Source of the DNA: Luteibacter yeojuensis
GTDB lineage: Bacteria > Pseudomonadota > Gammaproteobacteria > Xanthomonadales > Rhodanobacteraceae
Direction: 5' to 3'
DNA: 64,000 bases
Assembly (NCBI RefSeq): GCF_000964085.1
Contig: NZ_JZRB01000001.1
Coordinates: 124,001-188,000 of the forward strand
The first letter of the stretch is position 1, and every line of letters starts with the position of its first letter. Both the position numbers and the translations under genes were made by a program. Of the stretch, positions 48,509-56,867 are shown piece after piece. Under the pieces are notes generated by a model. That model was not told the DNA's origin. It did no database searches and was given only the letters and a program-made list of their open reading frames with translations.

Positions 48509-49045
48509 CTAAGGGTCGAGCCTCACCCAGCGCTTATCGACCTTGGCGCACACATGCTCGCCACCCGCCGGACACGCACCGAGCCGCCCCGCCGCCTGCG
48601 CGGCATTGACCTGCTTCACCCAGCGCGTGACACGCGCGGCCTCCCTGGCTTCCCAGATCACGTACGCCGCCACGCCAATCAGCGCGAACGAGCCCAGCGC
48701 CGATGCTGCGAACGCCTTCCACGCGAACGCCACCTGCCATTTGCCGACAGTGAGCATCCGCCGCTCCAGCCGCTCCGCCGCGTCCTCCAGCCGACGCTCC
48801 GAGGCGCGCACCACGCCACCGAAACGGTCGATGGCCTCCGTGGTGCCATGCTGGAGCGCATCCGCCGCCGCGCGGCGCACGCCCGCCGACACCTGCTCCG
48901 ATGCCGCCAGCGCCTGGCGCGCCTGCTGCTCCATGGCCTGCGTAGCCTGCATCGTTCCCCGTGCCACGGCATCCAGCCGCTTCTCGATCCGATCCGTCAC
49001 CGCCGCCAGCTTCACCGCCAGCGACTTCACATCCTGTTCGTCCAT
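48509..49045 (-). CDS. Coiled-coil membrane protein of the effector operon, unknown function
   Basis: 178 residues I do not assign to a family. A long amphipathic helical region (about 1-100) rich in A, Q, E and R with heptad-like spacing is followed by one membrane helix (about 109-131, AFAASALGSFALIGVAAYVIW) and a C-terminal periplasmic or cytoplasmic tail ending GEHVCAKVDKRWVRLDP with two cysteines (C157, C165). It begins 10 bases after the effector candidate and is third in the operon. It may help export or be a second partner; this is a guess from position. Confidence 0.78.
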   Translation of the reverse strand: MDEQDVKSLAVKLAAVTDRIEKRLDAVARGTMQATQAMEQQARQALAASEQVSAGVRRAAADALQHGTTEAIDRFGGVVRASERRLEDAAERLERRMLTVGKWQVAFAWKAFAASALGSFALIGVAAYVIWEAREAARVTRWVKQVNAAQAAGRLGACPAGGEHVCAKVDKRWVRLDP

Positions 49046-49055
49046 GTGCCACTCC

Positions 49056-49865
49056 TTACATCGTCATGCGCATCACCGGGCCCTGCTGCACCTGGGCTTG
49101 CTCCATCGCCTGCTGCTCCGCCAGCGCCTGCTGGCGGTTCGCGTCCTGGCCCGACTGGAGGAACGCCTGGCCTTCCTGCGATTGCAGGTACGCCTGGCCA
49201 ACCTTGTCGAAGGCCTTGTCGTCGTTGGTTGCCGTGGCCGCGTAGAGGCGTTCGAAGGGGTCGTCTTGAGAGAGCTCCGCGTGCTTCTCGGGGACGCCCA
49301 GTGGTGCCTGCCACGGCTCGCGTTTCGGTGGATCCCTCGTCGTCTCCGTGTTGAGGTCGCTACCGGGCACGGGGTCTTTAATGGTGCGGAAGTCGTTCGG
49401 CGTGTGCGCCGGCAGGTAGCTCAGCTTGCCGTCGACGCCATGTTGCTCAAGGTGACCCAAATGCCCGTGGGTTCGCTGTATACCTGCGTGGTTCAATGCG
49501 GCCCAGGTGTAGTCCACGCAGTTATTGCGGATGTCCTTGTACATCGGATCGAAGCCGAAATTCTCCGGGTGCTTGCCGAATTCATTCAGCGCGTCGTACT
49601 GCCCCTTCGAAATTTCCATGGTTCGCTCGTACATCGGTTCGATGTACTCATTAGCGTCGTTCGTCTGCGGAATCCCGGGGCCATAGAGACTGCCATGTTC
49701 CACGGGTGCAAAGCCCCAACTGTGCGGATCCTGTCCGTCACTGGTCTCGTAGTAAACGTGACCGGGCACGGAGCGGCTAAAAATGTCCTTGCCGTCCTCG
49801 CTTTTATGAATCCACGTCCCGGGTGCAGCAGCAAACACCGTGACGGTGTATCTCTTGGCATCCAT
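49056..49865 (-). CDS. Candidate antibacterial effector: permuted papain-like domain with XVIPCD-like Q-rich tail
   Basis: 269 residues, no signal peptide. N-terminal domain (about 1-130) has H36 in VPGHVYYE and C116 in RNNCVDYTWAALNHAGI; a histidine before the cysteine, with the NNC-x(4)-W-A-L helix, is the arrangement of permuted NlpC/P60-type amidases. After a linker, the C-terminal region (about 200-269: DDPFERLYAAT, AYLQSQEGQAFL, then QQALAEQQAMEQAQVQQGP) resembles the Q-rich end of the XVIPCD signal that directs X-Tfe effectors into the Xanthomonadales type IV secretion system. The standard HPxH-type XVIPCD segment is not visible, so the match is partial. Confidence 0.72.
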   Translation of the reverse strand: MDAKRYTVTVFAAAPGTWIHKSEDGKDIFSRSVPGHVYYETSDGQDPHSWGFAPVEHGSLYGPGIPQTNDANEYIEPMYERTMEISKGQYDALNEFGKHPENFGFDPMYKDIRNNCVDYTWAALNHAGIQRTHGHLGHLEQHGVDGKLSYLPAHTPNDFRTIKDPVPGSDLNTETTRDPPKREPWQAPLGVPEKHAELSQDDPFERLYAATATNDDKAFDKVGQAYLQSQEGQAFLQSGQDANRQQALAEQQAMEQAQVQQGPVMRMTM

Positions 49866-49874
49866 GTCGCCTCC

Positions 49875-50420
49875 TTATTTTGGTCCTGCATATTCGCGTT
49901 CCACCGTGAGCCACGAAATAATGGGCTCAAATACTTCTACGTCCCGCAGGGTCTCCACATCGAATCGATAGTGGCCATGGCGCGGAGCAGTAAAGTGCAC
50001 AACCTCCATGAGAGCGGTTCCAAGGCTGGCTCCATGCATATTGACGTTCACCACGCGCGGGCCCATCGCCGAAGCCTGTTGAACGCCGCTATCGTCCCTG
50101 TGGTATGCGTGAGTGGTCATCTCCTCTTCACTTCCATCAGCATTTATTGCGACCAGCTTCACCTTCAGGAACAGGTGCGCTCCCTGCGGGTGACTCCAGA
50201 ACGACAGTGTCGGGTCTCCCGTCTCCGGCATCTCGTACTTGAACGCCAGCATGTAGCTGTACGTCAGATTCGCCGTCGGCGGAACCTCGAACGGAATGCT
50301 CAACACATTCCCCTTCCGCGCCACCGAGAACGGCGCACTGGCAAAGGGTGGCACCGGCTTGTCACCACAACCCGTCAGCACCACACACGCGGCCAACGTG
50401 GCCAGCACCCAAACCCGCAT
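49875..50420 (-). CDS. Lipoprotein, probable immunity protein of the effector operon
   Basis: 181 residues with a lipoprotein signal (MRVWVLATLAACVVLTGC, lipid cysteine C18) followed by an all-beta domain beginning PFSVARKGNVLSIPFEVPP, of the kind seen in DUF5625-type lipoproteins. Periplasmic lipoproteins encoded beside X-Tfe effectors are their immunity proteins (X-Tfi), and the gene ends 9 bases before the effector start, so that role is the best inference. The start at 50420 has GGGAGA six bases upstream; an in-frame ATG 19 codons earlier would bury the signal peptide. Confidence 0.75.
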   Translation of the reverse strand: MRVWVLATLAACVVLTGCGDKPVPPFASAPFSVARKGNVLSIPFEVPPTANLTYSYMLAFKYEMPETGDPTLSFWSHPQGAHLFLKVKLVAINADGSEEEMTTHAYHRDDSGVQQASAMGPRVVNVNMHGASLGTALMEVVHFTAPRHGHYRFDVETLRDVEVFEPIISWLTVEREYAGPK

Positions 50421-50653
50421 TCCGTTCTCCCTGATCGAGGCGCGCAGCATGCCTGCCTTGGCGGCCCCTGTAAACACCTAAGCCATTGAGAAATAAAGAC
50501 AATGAGACACATCTCATGAGAAATCGGGACAGACTCAAAACGCTGGAATTTTTCCTATCCCCGCCAATCTGCGAACCACGCCCGCTTCAGCACACCACCA
50601 CGCCGCGTACGCTAAATTCGCGGCCAGTCCGGCCGCCTGCCCGGATCCTTCCC

Positions 50654-50836
50654 ATGTCGTGGACCATCGCTTTCGCCGAACTGCCGCACGCCGCCGCCTC
50701 CGTGGGGCGTGTCGACCGCATCCATGCCACGGTCGCCGCGCGTGACGAGCAAGCCACCGTCGACATCATCACGAGCTACCCCACGCTTCGCCCGCACCTG
50801 GCCGTCGACGCCGACGAAGTGACAGCGGCCGGCTAA
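50654..50836 (+). CDS. 60-residue protein opening a three-gene cassette, unknown function
   Basis: MSWTIAFAELPHAAASVGRV at the N-terminus, then an acidic/basic mixed stretch and the ending VDADEVTAAG. No cysteine, no membrane helix, no family recognised. It is followed after 9 bases by the HEAT protein and then 3 bases later by the cupin-like protein, so the three form one operon. A longer in-frame start at 50486 lacks support. It could be a substrate peptide of the two larger proteins or simply a small partner. Confidence 0.6.
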   Translation: MSWTIAFAELPHAAASVGRVDRIHATVAARDEQATVDIITSYPTLRPHLAVDADEVTAAG

Positions 50837-50845
50837 GCCGCCGCC

Positions 50846-51733
50846 ATGATCCAGCTAGCCCGCGCCGCGCGCGCGGTCCCCGCCATACGGCGCTTTGCCG
50901 AACACGCCGCGTCGGCGGTCTGCGCGGCGCGGCCGGGTACGTTCTGGGACCTGCGCGATGCATTCGACGCCTTGCTCGACCCGCTCCCATGGGCCGCGTT
51001 CCAGAATGCGATGCTGTGTGACCTCGCCGACGACGTGCCGCTGGCCGACATGCCCGAGTGGCACTGGCATGGCGTCACCGTATGCCAGGCGCCCGCATTC
51101 AGCCTGGTGCTGACCTCGGCCGCGCACAGCGAGCGCGGCACCACCACGGCGCCGCGCAAGGATGGCGAGCGCCTTGCCACGACGCTTGCCGCGCCGGAAA
51201 TGCTGGCGGTGCTTTCGCGCGTGCCGGTGCGCGTCGAGCGCTACCGTATGGCGCATGGTGCGGACGTGGATGTGTTCGATCCTTCGCTGCCCCTGGTGCT
51301 GGAAGGCGTCGAATCGCTCATGCCGTGGACACGCATGGACGCGGATGCGCCGCGCGAAACGTTCCACCTCGTCGACGACGACGGCACGGCGGCGCCCACG
51401 CTGTTGACGTTCGCCGCCTCGCCGCAGGTGTGGCAGCGCTGGGAATTCGAACGCGGCACGGGTACGCCGCTGCAACCCGTGCAAACGCGTAACGAGGCGC
51501 GCGCCCTCCTGGCGATCCTCGCCGAGCTGGCGCGCGCGGGTGATACCGCCGCGATACCCGATGTGCGCGCCATGCTCGACCATCCTTACCACCAGGTGCG
51601 CTGGGAAGCCGCGCGCTGCCTGGCCACGCTGGATGGGGGAGTAGGCCAGGCGGCGCTGCACATGCTCGCGCGCGACAGGCATCCGCACGTCGCGGGTGCC
51701 GCCGCCGAGACGCTGCGGCGCATGGCGGCCTGA
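50846..51733 (+). CDS. HEAT-repeat protein of unknown function
   Basis: 295 residues. The C-terminal quarter (about 215-295) has two HEAT-like repeats (DTAAIPDVRAMLDHPYHQVRW, EAARCLATLDG, ALHMLARDRHPHVAGAAAE). The first 200 residues are mixed alpha/beta with many W and H residues (EWHWHGVTV, MPWTRMDAD) and no motif I can name. Second in the three-gene cassette. HEAT repeats suggest a binding scaffold; the next protein also ends in a HEAT-like segment, so the two may be related or partners. Confidence 0.75.
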   Translation: MIQLARAARAVPAIRRFAEHAASAVCAARPGTFWDLRDAFDALLDPLPWAAFQNAMLCDLADDVPLADMPEWHWHGVTVCQAPAFSLVLTSAAHSERGTTTAPRKDGERLATTLAAPEMLAVLSRVPVRVERYRMAHGADVDVFDPSLPLVLEGVESLMPWTRMDADAPRETFHLVDDDGTAAPTLLTFAASPQVWQRWEFERGTGTPLQPVQTRNEARALLAILAELARAGDTAAIPDVRAMLDHPYHQVRWEAARCLATLDGGVGQAALHMLARDRHPHVAGAAAETLRRMAA

Positions 51734-51736
51734 ACC

Positions 51737-52525
51737 ATGGTGATGACGAGCCACCACGACCCCGCCGCGCCGATGGACCTGCACGCGTTCCGCCGGCGCG
51801 TGCTCGCCAGCGTGGACCCCGCGCGGCCGGAGACGCTGCAAACAGTGGCCGGCGATATCGTGGCGCTGGCGCGGCACCCGGGGCTGCTTACCGACGCGCT
51901 GCGCGCCGACCTGCTCCGCGAGGACGGCCCGCTGCGCATGCAGACGCGGCAGACATGCATCCTCGATGCGTTCGGCCCGTTCGTGGTCCGCATCAACCTG
52001 TGGCCGGTGGAGGCCGCGACGCACGAAGACAACGAGAACCTCAGCTTCTTCGCTTACCACGACCATGGCTTCTCGTTCCTCACCACCCACTATTACGGCC
52101 CGGGCTACCACACGCGTACCTACACGTACGACGCCACGGGCGTGCGCGGCGAGATCGGCGAGCGCGTGGCGCTGGCCTACGCCGGCGAGGCGACGCTGGC
52201 ACCGGGCACCGTGCTGATGTACCTGGCCGGGCGCGACGTGCACGCGCAGTTCCCGCCGCCCGCGCCCAGCGCGTCGCTGAACCTGTTGCTTCGCGGCGAT
52301 ACCACGGGGGAACTGGGCGACCAGTACTACTTCGACATCGACACCGGCACGATCTGCGGCAAGCCCACCAACGACCTGATGCGCCGGCGCATGGCGCTCG
52401 CCCTGGCCGGGACGCTGGGCGACGTCGAGAGCGAAGGCCACCTGCGCCGCATTGCCGATGGCCACGCCTGCCCGCGCACCCGGGACGAAGCCCGGCGGGT
52501 AGTCAGCCGGCTATACGGCGGCTGA
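51737..52525 (+). CDS. Cupin-like metal-binding protein with HEAT-like C-terminus
   Basis: 262 residues. The middle resembles a cupin barrel: H108-x-H110 in FAYHDHGFSF, then H118 and H125 in THYYGPGYHTRTYTYD, and a second motif with H169 in GTVLMYLAGRDVHAQF followed by SASLNLLLRGD. These histidines could form a metal site as in cupin dioxygenases. The C-terminal 50 residues (MRRRMALALAGTLGDVESE and on) look like a HEAT repeat. Starts 3 bases after the HEAT gene stop; an internal ATG at 51773 is an alternative. Function unknown. Confidence 0.72.
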   Translation: MVMTSHHDPAAPMDLHAFRRRVLASVDPARPETLQTVAGDIVALARHPGLLTDALRADLLREDGPLRMQTRQTCILDAFGPFVVRINLWPVEAATHEDNENLSFFAYHDHGFSFLTTHYYGPGYHTRTYTYDATGVRGEIGERVALAYAGEATLAPGTVLMYLAGRDVHAQFPPPAPSASLNLLLRGDTTGELGDQYYFDIDTGTICGKPTNDLMRRRMALALAGTLGDVESEGHLRRIADGHACPRTRDEARRVVSRLYGG

Positions 52526-52594
52526 CCGCCCCCACGCCGTCCTCACATCCGTCAACGCATGCTCCCGCCACCGATCCATACAGGGGGCATTCCC

Positions 52595-52813
52595 ATGCGC
52601 GCAGGACTCATCGTTGTCGGCATCATCCTCATCGGCCTCGGCATCTGGGTAGTCGCCGGCAACGGCAGCTATGAGAAGACCGATACCGTGGCGAAGCTTG
52701 GCCCGGCCAAGATCGAGGCCACCCACGACAAGGCCATCCCCCAGTGGGCGGGCATCGCGGGTATCGTCATCGGCGGCATCGTCGCCGTGGCCGGCCTCAC
52801 CCGCAAGAACTAA
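52595..52813 (+). CDS. Small two-helix membrane protein
   Basis: 72 residues: helix 1 (about 3-21, AGLIVVGIILIGLGIWVVA), a polar stretch (GSYEKTDTVAKLGPAKIEAT) and helix 2 (about 46-67, WAGIAGIVIGGIVAVAG). Similar small proteins of unknown function are common in Xanthomonadales. The start at 52595 removes a Pro-rich extension. Lies between the cassette and uvrD. Confidence 0.8.
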   Translation: MRAGLIVVGIILIGLGIWVVAGNGSYEKTDTVAKLGPAKIEATHDKAIPQWAGIAGIVIGGIVAVAGLTRKN

Positions 52814-52831
52814 GCGGGGCGCACGCTCCGC

Positions 52832-52837
52832 TACAAT
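52832..52837 (+). promoter_or_regulatory. Candidate -10 of uvrD, leaderless transcript
   Basis: TACAAT ending 6 bases before the uvrD ATG (52844), with no ribosome site between, so the transcript would begin at the start codon. Confidence 0.5.
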
Positions 52838-52843
52838 GGCGGG

Positions 52844-55054
52844 ATGGACGTATCCCACCTACTCGACGGCCTCAACGACGCACAGCGTGAGGCCGTCAGT
52901 GCCCCGCCCGGGCACTACCTGATCCTCGCGGGCGCCGGCTCCGGCAAAACCCGCGTCCTCACCCATCGCATCGGCTGGCTCACCCAGGTCGAGGGCGTGC
53001 CGCCGTGGGCCATCCTGTCGGTCACGTTCACCAACAAGGCGGCGGGCGAAATGCGCTCGCGCCTCGACGGCATCGTGCCGGGCGGCACCCAGGGCCTCAC
53101 GGTGGGCACCTTCCACGGCATCGCGCACCGCCTGCTGCGCCGCCACTGGCGCGAGGCCGGGCTGGTCGAAGGCTTCCAGATCCTCGATTCGGACGACCAG
53201 CAGCGCATCATCAAGCGCGTGGTCGCGGGCATGGGCCTGGACGAGGCCCGGTTCCCGCCGCGCCAGGCGGCGTGGCAGATCAACCAGTGGAAGGACGAGG
53301 GCAAGCGCCCCGACAGCATCGAGCACCGCGACCACCCGGTCACGCGCACCTTCGTGGAGATCTACAAAGCCTACGAGCAGCAGTGCCAGCGCGCCGGCCT
53401 GGTCGATTTCGCCGAGTTGCTGCTGCGCGCGCACGAGCTGTGGCTGAAGGATCCGTACGTGCTCAAGCATTACCAGGATCGCTGGCGCTACCTGCTCATC
53501 GACGAGTTCCAGGACACCAACACGCTGCAGTACGCGTGGATCCGCGTGCTGGCCGGTAGCACGGGCCAGGTGTTCGTGGTGGGCGACGACGACCAGGCCA
53601 TCTACGGCTGGCGCGGCGCGAAGGTGGAGAACGTGCAGCAGTTCCTGCGCGATTTCCCCGGCGCGAAAACCATCCGCCTGGAGCAGAACTACCGCTCCAC
53701 CTCCACCATCCTGAAGGCCGCCAACGCGGTCATCGCGCGCAACGGCGGCCGCCTCGGCAAGCAGCTGTGGACCGATGGCGACGAGGGCGATCGCATCGCG
53801 CTCTATGCCGCGTACAACGAGCAGGACGAAGCCCGCTTCGTCATCGAGCGCATCCGCGAGTACATCGCCGAGCATGGCAATGCGCGCGATTGCGCCATCC
53901 TGTACCGCTCCAACGCGCAGTCGCGCAACTTCGAAGAGCAACTGATACAGCGCAACCTGCCCTACCGCGTGTACGGTGGCCTGCGCTTCTTCGAGCGCGC
54001 GGAAATCAAGGATGCGCTGGCCTACTTGCGGCTCGCGTCGAATCGCCATGACGACGCCGCCTTCGAGCGCGCCGTGAACACGCCCACGCGTGGCATCGGC
54101 GACCGCACGCTCGACGAGCTGCGCCGCCGCGCGCGCCAGGACGGCAGCTCGATGTGGGAGGCGGTGCTCAACGAAATCGCCATGGGCTCGCTCGCGGGCC
54201 GTGCGAAGAACGCCTTGCGTTCGTTCATCGCGCTCATCGACGAGATGCACCGCACGTTCCGCGGCGGCGACGCCGCGGCCGATGATGCCCCCGCGGGCCT
54301 CGACCTCGCCGAACAGATCGAACACGCCATCACGCATACCGGCCTGCGCGATTTCTACGAGAACGACAAGCGGGGCAACGGCGAGGCCCGGGTGGAGAAC
54401 CTTGATGAGCTCGTCAACGTGGCCAGCCGCTTCGAGATGACTCCGGAAGATACCGACGCCGGGCTCAACGAGCTCTCGGCCTTCCTGTCGCATGCCGCGC
54501 TGGAAGCAGGCGAAGGCCAGGGCGAGGCGTGGGACGATTGCGTGCAGCTCATGACCCTGCACTCGGCCAAGGGCCTGGAATTCCCCATCGTGTTCCTGGT
54601 GGGCATGGAAGAAGGCCTTTTCCCCAGCCAGCGCTCCACCGAGGAAGAAAACCGGCTCGAGGAAGAACGCCGCCTGGCCTACGTGGGCATCACGCGCGCC
54701 CGGCAGAAGCTCTACGTCTCCCACGCCGAGTCCCGGCGCATGCACGGCACCGAGATGCTGGCCCGCCCCTCGCGTTTCCTGGGCGAGATCCCACCCGAGC
54801 TCATCGACGAACTGCGCCCGCGCGTGCAGGTTTCGCGCCCGGCCTATGCCGACCGGTTCGCTGGCGGTGGTGGTGGCGGGTTCGAGGAGCCGATGCCGGT
54901 GAAGCTCGGCCAGCGGGTCAGCCACCCCAAGTTCGGCGAGGGCACCATCGTCAGCGCCGAGGGCGCGGGCGCCCACATGCGGGTGCAGGTCAATTTCGAG
55001 GACGAGGGCTCGAAGTGGCTGGTCTATGCCTACGCCAACCTGACGGCGCTCTAG
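52844..55054 (+). CDS. uvrD: DNA helicase II (UvrD)
   Basis: 736-residue superfamily 1A helicase. Motif I LAGAGSGKTRVL, Ia SVTFTNKAAGEM, II LIDEFQDTN, III VGDDDQAIYGWRGA, IV RLEQNYRST, V TLHSAKGLEFPIVFL, VI EEERRLAYVGITRARQKLYV, and the UvrD-type YGGLRFFERAEIKDALAYLRL. Its C-terminal tail has a KLGQRVSHPKFGEGTIV motif, the Tudor-like RNA-polymerase binding region of UvrD/PcrA. Acts in nucleotide excision and mismatch repair. Rep is less likely because of this C-terminus. Confidence 0.95.
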   Translation: MDVSHLLDGLNDAQREAVSAPPGHYLILAGAGSGKTRVLTHRIGWLTQVEGVPPWAILSVTFTNKAAGEMRSRLDGIVPGGTQGLTVGTFHGIAHRLLRRHWREAGLVEGFQILDSDDQQRIIKRVVAGMGLDEARFPPRQAAWQINQWKDEGKRPDSIEHRDHPVTRTFVEIYKAYEQQCQRAGLVDFAELLLRAHELWLKDPYVLKHYQDRWRYLLIDEFQDTNTLQYAWIRVLAGSTGQVFVVGDDDQAIYGWRGAKVENVQQFLRDFPGAKTIRLEQNYRSTSTILKAANAVIARNGGRLGKQLWTDGDEGDRIALYAAYNEQDEARFVIERIREYIAEHGNARDCAILYRSNAQSRNFEEQLIQRNLPYRVYGGLRFFERAEIKDALAYLRLASNRHDDAAFERAVNTPTRGIGDRTLDELRRRARQDGSSMWEAVLNEIAMGSLAGRAKNALRSFIALIDEMHRTFRGGDAAADDAPAGLDLAEQIEHAITHTGLRDFYENDKRGNGEARVENLDELVNVASRFEMTPEDTDAGLNELSAFLSHAALEAGEGQGEAWDDCVQLMTLHSAKGLEFPIVFLVGMEEGLFPSQRSTEEENRLEEERRLAYVGITRARQKLYVSHAESRRMHGTEMLARPSRFLGEIPPELIDELRPRVQVSRPAYADRFAGGGGGGFEEPMPVKLGQRVSHPKFGEGTIVSAEGAGAHMRVQVNFEDEGSKWLVYAYANLTAL

Positions 55055-55062
55055 CCAACGGG

Positions 55063-55068
55063 TAGACT
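55063..55068 (+). promoter_or_regulatory. Candidate -10 upstream of hscC
   Basis: TAGACT 79 bases before the hscC start, between the uvrD stop and the gene. No good -35. Confidence 0.35.
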
Positions 55069-55147
55069 CCGGCATTCAAGGCAGGGAGGTGCCTGCCGCT
55101 AACTGGGGATCGTGCGTCGTCCGGGCGCACGCAGGGGCAGGGACAAC

Positions 55148-56863
55148 ATGATCGTCGGCATCGACCTCGGCACCACCAACAGCCTTGTCGCCGTCTGGAA
55201 GGACGGCGGCCCGCGGCTCGTCCCGAACGCGCTCGGCAGTTTCCTCACGCCCTCGTGCGTCGGCCTCGACGCCGATGGCCGTGTCCTGGTCGGCGAGGCG
55301 GCACGCGAACGGCTGCAGACCCACCCCAACCTCACGGCGGCGCTGTTCAAGCGCTACATGGGCAGCGCCCGCCTCATGCGCCTGGGCGATCGCGATTTCC
55401 GCCCGGAGGAGCTCTCCGCCCTGGTGCTGCGCGCGCTGAAGGAAGACGCCGAGGCCTACCTCGGCGAGCCCGTCAGCGAGGCCGTCATCACCGTGCCGGC
55501 CTACTTCTCCGATGCGCAACGCAAGGCCACCCGCGTGGCCGGTGAACTGGCCGGCCTGAAGGTGGAGCGCCTGCTCAACGAACCCACCGCCGCCGCGCTG
55601 GCCTATGGCATCCACGAGGGCCACAAGGAGACCCAGTTCCTGGTGTTCGACCTGGGCGGCGGCACGTTCGACGTTTCCATCCTTGAGATGTTCGAGGGCG
55701 TGATGGAAGTGCGCGCCAGCGCGGGCGACAACATGCTCGGCGGCGAGGATTTCGCCACGCTTGTCGCCGACCTCGCCTTCGCCCACGGCATCCCGGAGGG
55801 CGCGCGCGCCGATGCCGCGTTCATGCAGCGCCTCGCGGCCCGCGCCGAGGCTGCCAAGCGCGAGCTGGGTGCGCACGGCAAGGCTTCGTTCGAAATCAGC
55901 TGGCAGGGCCAGCATGCCCTGGTGGAGCTCGACGCGGCCGCGTTCGAGAAGCTTGCCGAGCCGCTGCTGGCACGCCTGTGGCGGCCGATCGAGCGCGCGC
56001 TGCGCGACGCGCGGATCCGTGCCGCCGACCTCGATAACGTCGTACTCGCAGGCGGCGCCACGCGCATGCCCATGATCCGCGCGCTGGCCACGCGCATGTT
56101 CGGCCGCTTCCCCGCGGTCGGCCTGAACCCGGATGAAGTGGTGGCACTGGGCGCGGCCGTGCAGGCCGGCCTGAAAATGAAGGACCAGGCGCTCGACGAA
56201 ACCGTGATGACCGACGTGTGCCCTTACACGCTGGGTACGGAGGTGGTGCGCGCGCTTGAGAAAGGCGTGGTGGCCGAGGGCTACTACGCGCCCATCATCG
56301 AGCGCAACACCGTGGTGCCCGTGAGCCGCGTGCAGCGCTTCTTCCCGGTGAACCCGCAGCAGCGTGCCATCACCATCGGCGTGTTCCAGGGTGAATCGCG
56401 GATGGTCCGCGACAACATCCGCCTCGGCGAGGTCAGCGTCCCGGTCGAGCCGGGCCCTGGCCACGGCCAGGGCGTCGATGTGCGCTTCACCTACGATGTC
56501 AACGGCCTGCTTGAAGTGGAGGTAAGCGTCGTCGGCACCGGCGAGGTCAAGCGCCTCGTCATCGAAAGCGGCCAGGCGCACATGTCGCCGGAGGAGATTG
56601 CCCGGCGCCTCGAGGTGCTTTCCGTCTTGAAGATCCACCCGCGCGACACGCTTGAGAACCGCACGCTGCTGGCGCGCGCCGAGCGCCTCTACGAGCAGTT
56701 GCTGGGCGAGGCCCGCGAGCATGTCGGCCAGATGATCGCGCGCTTCGAGCAGGTGCTGGCCACGCAGGATCCGCGGTTGATCGCGCGCGATGCCGCGCAG
56801 TTCCGCGACGCCCTCAAGGCCGTCGAATCCGATAGCTACTTCGCGCCCGACCACGCCGACTGA
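55148..56863 (+). CDS. hscC: Hsp70-family chaperone HscC
   Basis: 571 residues, shorter than DnaK (about 640), as in HscC. Phosphate 1 GIDLGTTNSLVAVW, connect 1 PAYFSDAQRKAT, phosphate 2 FDLGGGTFDVSILE, adenosine VVLAGGATRMP, then the substrate-binding domain (about 360-500) and a reduced lid. It lacks a DnaK-like acidic C-terminus. In Escherichia coli HscC works with the J-proteins DjlB and DjlC encoded nearby; here two J-like membrane proteins follow directly, the first after 4 bases. Confidence 0.93.
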   Translation: MIVGIDLGTTNSLVAVWKDGGPRLVPNALGSFLTPSCVGLDADGRVLVGEAARERLQTHPNLTAALFKRYMGSARLMRLGDRDFRPEELSALVLRALKEDAEAYLGEPVSEAVITVPAYFSDAQRKATRVAGELAGLKVERLLNEPTAAALAYGIHEGHKETQFLVFDLGGGTFDVSILEMFEGVMEVRASAGDNMLGGEDFATLVADLAFAHGIPEGARADAAFMQRLAARAEAAKRELGAHGKASFEISWQGQHALVELDAAAFEKLAEPLLARLWRPIERALRDARIRAADLDNVVLAGGATRMPMIRALATRMFGRFPAVGLNPDEVVALGAAVQAGLKMKDQALDETVMTDVCPYTLGTEVVRALEKGVVAEGYYAPIIERNTVVPVSRVQRFFPVNPQQRAITIGVFQGESRMVRDNIRLGEVSVPVEPGPGHGQGVDVRFTYDVNGLLEVEVSVVGTGEVKRLVIESGQAHMSPEEIARRLEVLSVLKIHPRDTLENRTLLARAERLYEQLLGEAREHVGQMIARFEQVLATQDPRLIARDAAQFRDALKAVESDSYFAPDHAD

Positions 56864-56867
56864 CCCC

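Noticed and set aside
52844..55054. Rep helicase instead of UvrD
   Set aside because: The C-terminal KLGQRVSHPKFGEGTIV region and the YGGLRFFERAEIKDALAYLRL segment are those of UvrD/PcrA.
52859..55075. 738-codon open frame opposite uvrD
   Set aside because: Antisense to a complete UvrD helicase; no recognisable domain.
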